DNA of 64,000 bases from Paragyromitra xinjiangensis. Its lineage: Eukaryota; Ascomycota; Pezizomycetes; Pezizales; Discinaceae. The stretch is taken from assembly GCA_038503065.1 (NCBI GenBank), contig JBCAMK010000011.1, positions 1,302,001 through 1,366,000 of the forward strand, read 5' to 3'. The translations under genes were made by a program, and so were the position numbers. The notes below the pieces were generated by a model that was not told the DNA's origin, did not search any database, and saw nothing but the letters and a program-made list of their open reading frames with translations. The first letter of the stretch is position 1. Every line of letters begins with the position of its first letter. This document shows, in pieces, positions 1-11,603 of the stretch.

Positions 1-1864
1 ACATTGGAGCATCTCGCGCCAGTAGTAGCGGATGAAGGAAACATCCATTTGGGAGTCTTCATTTCCGTGACGGAGAGTGAGAACTTTTGCAAGATCGGTT
101 TCACCGCATTCCATCAACTGGTAGAGGAAAATAAATTAGATTTTAAGTCAATGCTAAAAAAAGTAAGTTTGTTGGGTAGCGTACCAAGGTTAAACACTGC
201 TTCTGATCATTCATTTCCCAGTCATACAGCCTGATAACCCTCTCGACGCCTGCAAGTTTCCTCAAGAGATCAATCTCTCCCTTGTATCCTCGAATTGCCG
301 ACTCCCCATCCTGGGATGTGAAAGTGACCTTTTTCATAGCGAGCATTTTGTAGTTCTCAGCCATAACTTTATACACTTTACTTGAACCGCCCTTCCCGAT
401 CGCATCCAGGCGTCTATAAGGCTTTCCATTCACATGAACTACAGACCGCTGTTTTCGCGTTGCCTGTTGAGAACTTGTAGCTGATGCACCGGCAGTAGCA
501 GTCACGGCATCTAGCAACGACATCTTTGGTGGCGGGGGTGCTGGCCGTAAAGGCGTGTTGTTACTTTTCATGGACAGAACATTTTTCTTCTCTCTTTCTG
601 GAGAAATATATGCCGGGGTGGCGACCAATGATCTATGGTCTTTTTCTCCTGAAGGCGAGATTCGAGATGAGACGGGTTTAATCTCTTCGGCAGAACTTAG
701 ACGCTTAAACGACGAAACCACAGACGAAGGGCGACGGAAGGCCGGCGGAGGGGGCATGTTCTCCTTGTCCCTAGCTGCCATTGCTTGAGGAACGGCTGCG
801 GCCGCTGCGGCCGCCACAGCTGCAGCGCGCGACATAGATGATGCTGACCTAGAGCGCATGCGCTCGAGTCCAGGCGATCCTGATCGGTCTTCCGGGGTAT
901 TCGAGTTTGTATAGGCACCCAACGAACGTGGAATCTGATGAAGTGATGATTCAGGGCTTGACCTTCTCGACCTCCGAGACATCATAGAGAATGATGCTTC
1001 TCCGACAGGAACCTCCTCTCTGGCGGCAGCGGTTCCATAAGACCCCTTAGAGCTAGAACCTGAACTAGGTTCATCACCCTCCTTGACCTCAGTAGGGCTG
1101 CTACTCTCAGCATCCTCGCCAATAGCGTATCCATCGTATCCATCACCCTGATCGCTTCCTCTCCTCGGCCCTCTTCTCGGCGGTCCAGCCAGCCCACCCA
1201 ACAATCCCCTCCCAGCACGTTTCCAGCGGATTGCAGACGCCGAGGTAGACGGTTGAGCCATCGTCATAGTGGGTTGATTTGCTCCAGATGGTCGAATAAC
1301 GCTTCCATAGCTAGTACCATAGTTCCGCCCTTCGATCTCTTTGTTCACTTCCCCAGAGTTGCTTGAAGAGGATCCAGACGAGGTCCTCGTCCCGCCAAAA
1401 CCCCGACGTGAGTACCGTCCAGGGGCAGGTGTGACCAACTCTCGCGCAGTTGCATAGTCGGGGCTTTGTCTGCGGCTGATTGTGTATGGTTCATTTTGTT
1501 GTGTTTGGTATTCATCCCGCGGAGGAGACTGGCTCCAGCTCAGTCGTTTTCGTGATTGTGGGACAACAGGTTCATCGTATTGCGATTCCATAGGCGTATC
1601 TTTCTCTGAAGGCTCTGATTCAGGGAAGTCGTCGAGAAGCATTCGTGCGAGAGCACTCAGCTGTGGCGCCTTTCCACCATCATCATCGTCGTCATCGTCG
1701 GTATCGTTCATCCCTGTTTTTCTGTTGCTGTTGGTCGCCATTGATGAGAGGGGGGAAGTTCGTCGGGAGTGTGAAAGATATGGGCTTTGTCTTCTTTGTC
1801 TGGTGGGACGGCTCAAAGCTGCAAGTGGGGATGGGGTTGAAACGGTGGTAGTGGTTACTGACAT
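1..1864 (-). CDS. MPS1: Mps1/TTK-family spindle checkpoint kinase (3' end beyond window)
   Basis: Dual-specificity kinase of the spindle assembly checkpoint and spindle pole duplication, acting at kinetochores. Exon 1 (1864..185, 560 codons) has a long disordered N-terminus rich in Ser, Pro and Arg, with an Asp run near residue 55 and an alanine run near residue 350. The kinase domain starts near residue 483: glycine loop GKGGSSKVYKV (about 490-500), ATP-site lysine in LAMKKV (about 511) and alpha-C glutamate in KGEIDLL. A GT-AG intron (184..118) joins LTL to exon 2 (117..1), which reads LMECGETDLAKVL, the hinge region typical of Mps1 (compare MECGN in human TTK). The catalytic loop and C-terminus lie beyond position 1. 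The start ATG at 1864 is the first in frame. The family call rests on the GGSSKV loop and the MECG hinge. Confidence 0.9.
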
Positions 1865-2588
1865 TTTGATATACAGAAGAGGGGAGATAATTCTTTATCG
1901 GGAGAAAGAATTAATTTTAAATTTAATGGGCCTGGAGCCGCATGTGGTGATATGCTGGGCGGTTAGTAGACGGCGAATGTTGGCGGTGTAGGGGGGTGGA
2001 GGGGGTTATTGTTGTTTGACGTAGGAGAGGAGAGGGAAAGGGAAAGGAAGAAAGGGCAGAAGCGAGGACGGATGGACGGATGGTGTTGGTGTCCGCTTTG
2101 TTTACGCACACGCGAGGAGAGCAAAGTGCAGCCATCTCGTTGCCGTAGCAACCTTCCTTTGCTGCCCTATCAGCTACATGCGTGTAACTCCATGCACTTT
2201 GACGAACCACTGGCGACCAGTCCCTTCCCCTGCAGATCTGATCCAGCTCCCCACACGTGCTACAGATAAGATGTATGCAAACAAGTACATGAAGTTACCA
2301 GGTTGGCTAGGTTTGAGGACATTATGGATAAGCCTGGCTAGCTAGCTACTTACGAGAAATAAATATCGCTAAATAGATTTTTTAAAAAAATAGACCTCCC
2401 TTCCTTCAAACATAATGTCTTAAATAGGCAGAGTTGTGAAATTGCCTTGTGAGTTTTACAATACAGGGGTATCATTTTCTCCCCACAGGCGATCTTTTGA
2501 AACGAGAAAGGGACGGTAGAAAAAACATTCCAACTCAAAATTTTAAATAGAGCTGTGCTGTGTTGTTTACCTATTATTTTTACGGCTT
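1865..2588. other. Intergenic: MPS1 upstream region and alpha-tubulin 3' flank
   Basis: No credible gene. The MPS1-proximal part has a purine-rich tract (about 2025-2060, GGAGAGG/GGGAAAGG motifs) that may belong to its promoter or leader. The rest is AT-rich 3' flank of the tubulin gene. Confidence 0.6.
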
Positions 2589-4438
2589 CTAGTACTCGTT
2601 GTCATCAGCCTCAGGGATGCTGTCCATGGCAACCTCCTCGTAATCTAATCAAACTTGTCAACAAAGATCCCCAGCATGTAACTAATTTCAGGAGCAGCTT
2701 ACCCTTTTCGAGAGCCGCGAGATCCTCCCTAGCTTCAGAGAATTCTCCTTCCTCCATACCCTCACCAACATACCAATGCACGAAGGCACGCTTTGCATAC
2801 ATAAGATCAAACTTATGGTCAAGTCTTGACCAAGCTTCCCCAATCGCAGTATTGTTCGAGAGCATGCTGACCGAACGATCAACGGGTGCGAGCTCGCCTC
2901 CCGGAACACACATTGGCTTCTGGTAGTTGATACCGAGCTCTGATCAAATCGTCAGTTTACTATCCCGCTAGTTTTCATGCAGCCGGGGCTATAGGCTTAC
3001 TAAATCCAGTAGGACACCATTCGACGAGGGTAAAGCTAGCCTTAGCCTTAACCGTAGCAACGGCAGATGTGCATTCACGTGGGACAACATCGCCACGATA
3101 CAGTAGAGCAACAGCCATGTATTTCCCTTTTCTCGAGTCACAAACAACCATTTGGTTGTTAGGCTCGAAACATTGAAAAGTCAACTCAGAGACCTTAAAT
3201 GATTCGTGAGAGCTCCTGGACGCAGAAATGACAGGCGCGTAACTGATCAGTGGGTAATGAATACCTGCAACTTCAAGTTAGAATGTCTCTAAAATAATAT
3301 GGACGAATTTTCTTACGAGGATAAGGAACTAGATTCGTTTGGAATTCGCCCAAATCCACGTTAAGAGCCCCGTCGAATCGTAAGGAGGAAGTGATAGAAG
3401 ACACCACCTGTGCAATCAAGCGATTGAGGTGCTCATGGTCCGGACGAGGAATGTCAAGATTCCTTCGACAAATATCATAGACAGCTTCATTATCGACCAA
3501 GAAAGTACAATCCGCATTTTCGATGGTGCTATGTGTCGATAGGACAGCGTTATATGGTTCGACGACCGAAGTGCTTACTTGCGGAGCTGGGTACACGGCG
3601 AATTCGAGCTTTGACTTTTTCGCGAAGTCTGCAGAAAGGCGCTCTAGGAGAAGAGCACCGAATCCAGAGCCCGTACCACCACCGAAGGAATGGAAGACCA
3701 AGAAACCCTGGAGACTGGAACAACTATCAGCCATACGGCGGATACGATCGATTACGTTTTCCAGTAGCTCTTTGCCAATGGTGTAGTGTCCTCTCGCATC
3801 TACCAATGAGGATTAGTATTCGTTCAGCCCACATCTATGAATGATCTAATATTTACAATTGTTGGCAGCATCCTCTTTTCCACTAACCAGGAGCTCGGGA
3901 TGGAAGAGCTGCCGGAAGGCACCAGTTCGAATTTCATCAATTGGCTGGACAGTGGATCAGTTACAAAGGTTCCATGCGTTCAGCTGTAGCTTTTCTACAC
4001 GGGAACCAACCGAAGGATCTAGATCGATGAAAATCGAACGAGGTACATATTTCCCATTCCCAGCTTCAGTGAAAAAGGTCTCATAAGAGCCACCAGCAGT
4101 GGCCGTTGTGTCCGGATCTGGGCGCCCATCCATCTTCAATCCATGTTCCAGAAGGTATCTGTACATCACGGACCTCTAGTCAATACCCTCCAATCATGAA
4201 AGACGCAAAAAGAGAGCATTACAGTTCCCACGCACTGTTCCCTAGCTGCACACCGGCCTGGCCAACGTGTATATGGCAGATCTACGAGTAAATTTGATTA
4301 AAGTTAGATGATGATGCATGCATAAATAGTTCCAGGGGATGATGTGGAATGGATCAGGGATAACAGGTAGCAGGACAAGCAAGTAGCAAACTTATAATTC
4401 ACGGGAAGTGCAGAGATGTTACTTACTTCACCCCTCAT
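2589..4438 (-). CDS. Alpha-tubulin
   Basis: GTP-binding alpha subunit of the microtubule dimer. Eight exons fit in phase: 4438..4427, 4281..4223, 4158..4011, 3944..3857, 3799..3317, 3264..3001, 2939..2703, 2644..2589, giving 448 residues, the usual length. Exon 1 is only 12 nt (MRGE). Visible hallmarks are [24 protein letters not shown] at the N-terminus, the tubulin signature GGGTGSG (about residue 143), [38 protein letters not shown], and the C-terminal helix [21 protein letters not shown]. The acidic tail ends in EY, so it carries the terminal tyrosine subject to detyrosination in other eukaryotes. Introns are 52-145 nt. It is transcribed divergently from the MscS-type gene. Many fungi have two alpha-tubulins and I cannot tell which paralogue this is. 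Confidence 0.97.
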
Positions 4439-5591
4439 TATTGTGTAGTATTTGTGGAGTCGTGAAGTAGCTAAGAAGGGAGATAGGGGAAAGCACAGCT
4501 ACAGAAAGAGGATAGTGAACACAGAAAAACTATCACCGAGAAAGTCGAGATGGGGATGGAGCGAGAGCTTGAATCTCAGGCTTGGCATTCTGTCTTGTTG
4601 GGTAACGATTGGTGACTTGTCGCATTTGACATCGCATGTTGGTCTCGGCTATCAGATTGGCCCCTGTCCCGATAATGACGCAGGACGATCAAGGCAGCAA
4701 AATTCCCTCGATATGGTAATTAAGTCATTGCCTGCTTCAGGGGCTATTATGTCCCTTTCTTCAAACATCACTAACCTGCTCAGAAGAATTAAGTGTGAAT
4801 GTGGCTTGCCAGCTGCGTGTCTCGGCAGGGGAAGAATTCGGAAGCAACTCTCCCGTCGGCGGCGGTCCCTGTCACTCGTGTTACCGTGTCACCACAATAC
4901 TGCCGTTCCAACTTCCAACCTCTGAATCAGCAAATAATTCACCTCGATACTGCTGATCGACAATCTATGACGACAGTGGCGTCATTGGCATCCCGGGAGG
5001 GTCCTTATAGCTTACATATTCGGTTTTTTTTTGTTCATCTTTCCTGGGATTTTCTCCGTCCTTAAATGTTTTGCTCGATATGCGGATATACCGAGAACTG
5101 TTGTCAGCCTATCAATACTAAAAGTAGCGAACCGTCGCGGCTGGGAGAGAAAGGTCTAAACATCTAACGACAGCGCAATTTCGAACGGCCCTGTCTCCCC
5201 TCCCCCAAGATGCGTAGTGGAGATGCCATCATCTCGATCTTCCAGGCTAGCTCATCTTGAGGGGATTTCGGGGAACTTATGATATAAAGATGTGCTGTAT
5301 CCCCGCTCCTTGTACATTACTAGAGTTTCACTAAGCTCTAAATTTGACAAACAATCTCCGTATCTCTCACGTTTCTGAACTACTTTTGCCTGTCGTTTGC
5401 AGTGATCCTGGGCTCGATCCTCTGATCCTGAACAGTCGCTTCTGATACTAAGTTATCTATTTTTCTCTTTCCCAGCTTTTCTTTCGCTATAATTGCGTGT
5501 GCCGGTACCAGAAGTCCGTGATCCGATATTTCACTTTTTTTTCATATACACCTTCGACGGGTGGAGTATTGATATTCACCCTTCCCCACAA
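4439..5591. promoter_or_regulatory. Divergent promoter region, alpha-tubulin / MscS channel
   Basis: About 1.15 kb between two divergent start codons, with no gene of its own. A TATA-like GATATAAAG lies at about 5280. A pyrimidine-rich stretch (about 5455-5490) ending in TTTCCCAG lies 100 nt before the MscS start and may be a transcription start region or a leader-intron acceptor. No binding site is identified with confidence. Confidence 0.4.
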
Positions 5592-8500
5592 ATGTCAACC
5601 CCAGTACACGAAATCCCTGAACCATCATTTCCCCACCATGGCCCTCCTGGAAGCTATCAACGACGCCCTTCAATTCCGGCTCATATGGTAGAAGGATCCT
5701 CGGGTGGGCATACATATACGGATGAACTTCCACGCCATCAACTTCACGATCAATTGGGGCCTCCAACGGGTACTACAACTTCCGATGATGGACAGCCTCA
5801 CTATATATCAAACTCCCGAATACGAGAAGAGAATCACCGACTTGAAGACGACCTAGAATTGCTAAGAGCAGAAAGAATTGTCACCAATGCATCTGGAAAT
5901 GGCGGTCCAGAGAGATCTAAAAGTAGGAGGGATCGTTCTAGATCACGGGTGACCGAGATTGAGCCGGTGGACGACTTTGATATCTCCACAAACCCTGTTC
6001 ATGATAATGGAAAAGGTGTCTGGAGGCCCCCAGAGAAGCCGGCGAATAAACTTGCAAAGCTTTTAAGAGCGGTAAGTATCAATATATAATCTCATGAGAT
6101 AGTAAAAAAATACTTCTGTAAATTCCAAGCTAAGAATTGTCAAAGGTCCATGAATCGTCTATCATTATCCGATATTTTACATATATCATCCCCCTTGTCT
6201 TGGTCCTCTTGATCCCCTTACTTTTGGGTGCATTTATTTTCAAGGAAGCAGCCGTGGGAGATGTCTACCTGCTTTGGTTCATGGTCTGGCTCGAGGTGGT
6301 CTGGCTATCATTATGGGCAGGAAGAGTAAGTACCTTCGTGTCTTCAATATTTGGAAGCTCACTTTTAACTTAATTTACAGATTATCGCGAAATGCCTCCC
6401 ATACGTTGTAGGACTTATCACTAGCGTCTTCACCAACAGCAGCAAAAAATGGAAAGACATGGCCCGCATGCTTGAAGTTCCAACTACACTGTTCTTCTGG
6501 TGGCTAGCCATCTTTGTCTCTTTCCTCCCGACTATGACGAACCACCATAATAACGGCGATAAGACTACGCGGTACTGGGAAAACCGTGCAAACATTGTTC
6601 TTATGTGTTTCTTTATCGCCATGATTTTAAATCTCGTTGAGAAAATCATCATCCAGCTCATTGCAATCTCATTTCACCAGAGAACCTATGAAGATCGAAT
6701 TGAGCTCAATAAATTCCAGATCGGGTCCCTTGCAAAACTTTATACGTACTCGAAACGGTTTGAAAAAGAACGGGATTTGGATGAGAAGAGGGATTCAAAC
6801 TTAGCGAGCGGGGTGAGGACGCCGTTAGTAGTGTTGCAGCAAGCGAAAGCAGGAGCGCAGAAGACTTTTCATAAAGTTGGGGATGTTATGGGGAAGGTTG
6901 CTGGTGATTTTACTGGGAGAGAGATTTCATCGAGTAAATCCCCGCAACAAGTCGTGCTCACGCTGCTTTATACCACTGAAGGTAGTCAAGCGGTACGTTT
7001 TCCATTCCGGCCCCTTTTGCTCCCCCATTACTTGGAGAATATCCCCTATATAACTTACCTCCCACTGACATAACTCGCAGCTGGCCCGCCGTCTGTACCG
7101 TACCTTCATCCGCGACGACCTTGAGAATGTCAACGCTGAAGAACTTAAACACGCCTTTTCCTCTGAAGAAGAAGCCGAAGCTGCTTTCACCATGTTCGAC
7201 CGGGATCTCAACGGCGATATTTCCTGTGAGGAAATGGAACTCGCATGTGTTGAAATCGGTCGCGAACGCAAAGCTATCACAGCATCCCTAAAAGATCTTG
7301 ACAGCGTAGTTGGCAAACTCGACGATGTTTTCTCTTTCATCGTGGCTGTGATTGTCGTCTTGGTGTTTCTAAGTTTGATCTCGAAATCGACGGCAGGTGT
7401 ACTCACATCTGCGTCGAGTTCGGTCCTGGCATTATCATGGCTATTTTCTCAGACAGCACAAGAGTTTCTGGCGAGTATTATTTTCGTGTTTGTAAAGCAT
7501 CCTTTCGATGTGGGTGACCGGGTAGATATCTACAACACTGGGGCTAGCACCATCGATACTTTCTTTGTCAAAGAGATTGCTTTGATGTACACGGAATTCA
7601 AGAAGCTGGAGGGACACGTTGTTCAAGCTCCAAACTCACTACTAAACACCCTCTTCGTTCTAAATATGCGACGTTCCGGTGGCTTAGCAGAGGTACGTTC
7701 ACCCTCTCCCCGGGTGATAGCCCATGACTAACCCACCACACAGGCAATCCCCATCGTCTGCAAATTCGGCACCTCCCTCGAACAAATCGAAGAACTCCGC
7801 GAACGTCTCCTCGACTTTGTCCAATCTGAAAAACGCGAATACCAACCCAAGATCATCACCGAGCTCCGCGATATCCCCGATATGCACTCTGTCAAACTCA
7901 ACGTCGTTTTCTTCTACAAATCCAACTGGCAAAACGAACTCGTACGTCTCCAGCGTCGCAACAAGTTCATGTGCGCGCTCATGGTCTCCGTCTCGGACGT
8001 TGGTATTGAGTCGCCAAATATGCGCTGGCCTGGACAGAAGAGTACCCAGCCGGTATTTCTACAATCTGTTAATACCGACCAGCTCCAGCAATCTGTGTTG
8101 GATCGTGATGGCGGACCTGATAAGCGTGATGGGGATTATAAACCATTTATTCCTGCTGGAGCTGGAATGCATAGTGGAATCCTCCGCTCGGATTCGAGAA
8201 ATAGCGAACTGGATCGCACTACGAGCATTGGACGTTCGGGGAGTAGAGGTTCTGCGTACGGTCAATCGAAGAAAGTAGATTTCTCGCTTGGTGTCAAAGA
8301 TATTGCATCTTCTGACGACTCAGGCGACGTCTTTGGAGACCGCCGTAAAATGCAGCATATACCGATGGTCCGTGTGCTTGAGGAACGGGAAAGAGAAGAA
8401 GAGGAAGCAGCTATTGCTAGAACTACCTCCAGAACATCTTCTGATTATGGTCCGGGGGTCGTCAGGAGGCATAGAGCGGGAAGCGGGAGTATCGTGAGCC

Positions 8501-8685
8501 ATAGGAATAGGTTCTTCGGAAGTAAGAGGGGTAGTCTGGATGCCCCAGATTTAGAGACCGGGGCCTTCCGTGGGGTGGAAGGACACTATGGAAGGTTGAG
8601 TGCGGAGGTGCCAAGGGCGGGACCTAGCAATGAGCAACAGGCGACGGTAGAGTCTGTGGAAGATGTGGAATTGAGGAAGTTATGA
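5592..8685 (+). CDS. MscS-family mechanosensitive channel with EF-hand (Msy1/Msy2-like)
   Basis: Predicted mechanosensitive channel; fission yeast Msy1/Msy2 of this family act in ER membranes in hypo-osmotic Ca2+ control. Five exons, all phase 0: 5592..6071, 6146..6325, 6381..6992, 7081..7692, 7744..8685, giving 941 aa. The N-terminus (about 1-160) is polar and disordered. Membrane segments include [20 protein letters not shown] (exon 2), [14 protein letters not shown] and [15 protein letters not shown] (exon 3), and two more in exon 4 ([17 protein letters not shown] and the pore-lining stretch after it). A canonical EF-hand loop [12 protein letters not shown] spans about residues 464-475, just before the pore region, as in fungal and plant relatives. 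The MscS beta-domain follows ([13 protein letters not shown]). The C-terminal 200 residues are charged, Ser/Arg-rich and probably cytosolic. 5592 is the first ATG in frame. Confidence 0.93.
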
Positions 8686-9178
8686 TTTACGCGTATATTT
8701 TGGTCTTACTCTCCCTGGGGTCATATGGAGGGAGGAGAAGAATGGCTTTAGAGTTTACCCTTGGATAGGGACGATAATAAGGGTTGAATAGCATCTGCAT
8801 CAACACAGGCATCTGTATTGCCACGGGGTAGAGGGATCGAGGTTGAGCTTGGATTATGTCGAAATGATCTGATGATTTGGCATTATTATTTATTAAGATC
8901 TGTATATATCCCTTTGTTATATACTTTAAATGAAATTCTTTGGTAAATATTGTACAATGTAGACTCCCAAAACCATGGGAACATTTATAGTCTTGATCAG
9001 TGTCTGGCTCACGCATATTCAATAATAAAATAACTCCGGCACCAGGCGCCCTCTATGTGTTGTGTATAAGGAAATTCTTAAACGACGACCAAGTATCTGA
9101 ATTGACATATCTGCAAATCCATATTAGCAACTTACTCTACTAAGGTTTTCACTAGAAACCGACCGGGGATAGGGAATC
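8686..9178. other. Intergenic: convergent 3' ends
   Basis: Non-coding space between the MscS-type gene (+) and the PXMP4 gene (-). It presumably holds both 3' UTRs; AT-rich around 8880-8960. No gene seen. Confidence 0.6.
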
Positions 9179-9825
9179 TTACAGATACTTCATACTACTC
9201 CTCAAACTCGGCTGTATGCTCTCCGGATGCCACCTAAACAACCACATAACCAACGCCCAACTCACACTCGCAAACACCGGCCAGCCCGCATCAGCAACCC
9301 TCGTCCCTATTGGACCTCTCACCATCTCCCCCTTCTCCCCTTTCGTCCCACCCACACTCAGCTTCGCCAGCGCCAAAGCCACCCGCGCAAACACATAGAT
9401 GACGATCTGCTGATTCACACTGGTCTGATTTCCCCGTCCAAACACAACATACCCACCCAGCAGTCCAGCAATGAAGCTATCCCCCGAGCGCTCCTTCCCA
9501 GCGTTGGCGCGCGAAAGAGCATACATAGACGTTTTGTACAGCGTCACGAACATAGCAAGGTTTTTGGAGTGTGTGCGCGTAGCTTTAAGGACCGCAGAGA
9601 TCTTTTCGCGGAAAGTCCCGGAGCGGAAGAGGAATACCATTACTAGGGCGTGTGGGAAACGGACTTTTGCACCGTAGACGAGGCCGTTTCGGAGCCCTTT
9701 GACGATGGCGAGGATGTCATGGTTCTTAGGGTCTAGGATGAACCGGTTTATGGATTCCTGCGGGGAGTTAGCGGGGAGGGGCTTGTAGAGGGGTTGTTGA
9801 GGGTTCGTACTGATATTACTTCCAT
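9179..9825 (-). CDS. Peroxisomal membrane protein PXMP4/PMP24-like
   Basis: Integral peroxisomal membrane protein of the Tim17/PMP24 superfamily; precise role unknown in fungi. Proposed exons 9825..9820 and 9757..9179 give 194 aa. The open frame upstream of 9757 has no ATG. A 6-nt first exon (ATG GAA) in the context CACCATGG, then a 62-nt intron with GTAATA donor, GCTAAC branch site and CCGCAG acceptor, gives MEESINRFILDPKNHDILAIVKG, which matches the family N-terminus. Family hallmarks are LRNGLVYGAKVRFPHALVM and the hydrophobic glycine-rich segment SFIAGLLGGYVVFG. The C-terminal half has a membrane-like stretch around WPVFASVSWALVMWLF. It is followed on the same strand by METTL18 upstream of it. 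Family call is firm; the start is inferred. Confidence 0.8.
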
Positions 9826-10221
9826 GGTGCTGGCCATCGTGGTGGTGAGGGAGACGTGTTGACGTGTGCCGAGGCTGCTGCTGCACAGCTTGAGCTTATC
9901 TTGAAAGGGGTGGATTGTGAACGAAGGACTATGGACACCACGATGAAGAGAAATAGAAGAAGCTGAGAGTTGTTTGTGGGGGAGGCATGCCTCCAGGGTC
10001 TGCGATGAGGAACCGGGGGAGGGGGAAGGGAAGAGAAGGGGGAAGGGAAGACATCAGGGTATCCACGGCACACATGATAGCTCGTTACTCGGTTGCGGCT
10101 CAAGTGGAGGGTTGCAGTGGCATGTGACGGTGAAGTCATCTCAGACTCGATAAAGATCATCACTCTCCTTCTCTCCCTCTAAGTTGGCATATCATCTTAA
10201 ATGTCCATTAAATCGTCGGTC
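9826..10221. other. Intergenic: PXMP4 upstream region
   Basis: About 400 bp between the METTL18 stop and the PXMP4 start, both on the minus strand. Pyrimidine-rich on the minus strand (long GGGGAAGGGAAG runs on plus, 10010-10055). No open frame of note. Confidence 0.5.
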
Positions 10222-11373
10222 TCATAAACTCCTCTTCACCTCGATAATACTCCTTCCCACCCCCACCTCTCGCTCTTCTCTCACACTACTACATCTCCAT
10301 CCTCCCCTCCCCTCCACCCCATTCACAAAATCAGCCACACTCCCTCCTACGCCAAAATAAATCTGTTTCGCGGCAACCAACCCCCTCCCTCCCTTCCCTA
10401 ATACCCCTAGCAATACATCCGTAAACAACCCTGTCGTAGCAGGGGAGTAGATCGTTTCCGATGCCAACACCAGGTCATAAGAAGTGTTCAGAATTTCTAG
10501 CATATTATCACCCCATGCTCCAGATACGAAATCTATAGTGACCTCTAATCTCTGCAGATCAGCGGTGAATTCAGTTCTCAGAACTTCAGTGACGTCGAAA
10601 TCTCCCTCCAGATCCCAGGCATCAATGGGAGTACGGGAGATAGCCCATGAAAGAAAGAGGTTTGGAAGGGTGACGAGACGGAGAACTTCAAGATTGTAGT
10701 CGGCGAGGGTGAAGTGGTGAGATGAAGCTGGAGCTTTAGTATGGCGGAGGGTACTGAGGATGGACTGAAAGAGATACAAGGAAGGAAGGGAGGTGCCGCA
10801 TCCTAGCTGTGGAGGTGTTGGTTATCCTGTAAAGCTAGAGTGTAGGTAATTGTGGATGTAATATACCTCTAGCACTCTCCTCACTCCTGCCCACGCTTCT
10901 TCCTCACTCGCAAGATGCCGTACTAAATCAACCGAACATTCCCAACTCTTCAGTCCACCCTCGTAGAAACTGGTCTTGATGTCCTCATCCCCTAACCCTG
11001 CTAGCGCGCTTTTCTCCGTCTGTTCGCCTTCACCTTCACCTTCACCATCCACGCTGACATCGAGCTTGTCTTCCGCCATGAGCTGCATGCGGACATCATA
11101 GAGCTCTCGCCGTGGTATACGGATCGAAGGGGTAACATTGAGGGTAGAATATGAGATGTTCTGCGGGAGTGAGTGAACCTGAATTTCGGGGGTGTCAGCT
11201 GGTAAACAAATAACCCATCTCTTCGGGAGTGAACAAACCAGGTCCTCGAGGGAATGGTGTTTCGGTGGTGTCTGCGCAGGTGCTGGTTTCTGTATTGTAG
11301 GCTGCGAAACTAGGACACCACCGTCGCCCTCGCTGTCGCTATCATCACCACCGAAATTGAACTTGAAGGACAT
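10222..11373 (-). CDS. Protein-histidine N-methyltransferase, METTL18/Hpm1-like
   Basis: SAM-dependent methyltransferase; the yeast homologue Hpm1 and human METTL18 methylate a histidine of ribosomal protein uL3. Two exons, 11373..10867 and 10806..10222, joined in phase 0 give 363 aa, close to yeast Hpm1. The family block DIKTSFYEGGLKSWECSVDL is in exon 1. The splice rebuilds the SAM-binding motif VLELGCGTSLPSLYLFQ, split by a 60-nt intron after VLE. Exon 2 then has DLVLASETIYS, the post-motif of seven-beta-strand methyltransferases. The N-terminus (FKFNFGGDDSDSEGD) is acidic. Its start lies 230 bp from that of TFB2 on the opposite strand, so the two probably share a promoter. Confidence 0.92.
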
Positions 11374-11603
11374 GGCGAGAAAGTTTGGCGGGGTTGCTTT
11401 TCACCCCACCACACCTTTCGACAGGGAATTTGTGCCTGCCAAGGCACCGTATCAGGGTAACATCAAACCCTGACCCACGTCCCAGGAACTTGAGCTTCAA
11501 GACCCATCCGTGACTCAGGCAGCAGAGTCTCGACATCTACGGCCTGCGACCGAGCGACCTCATGCCCACGTCGATAATAATATTCAAATCCGGATAATAA
11601 ATC

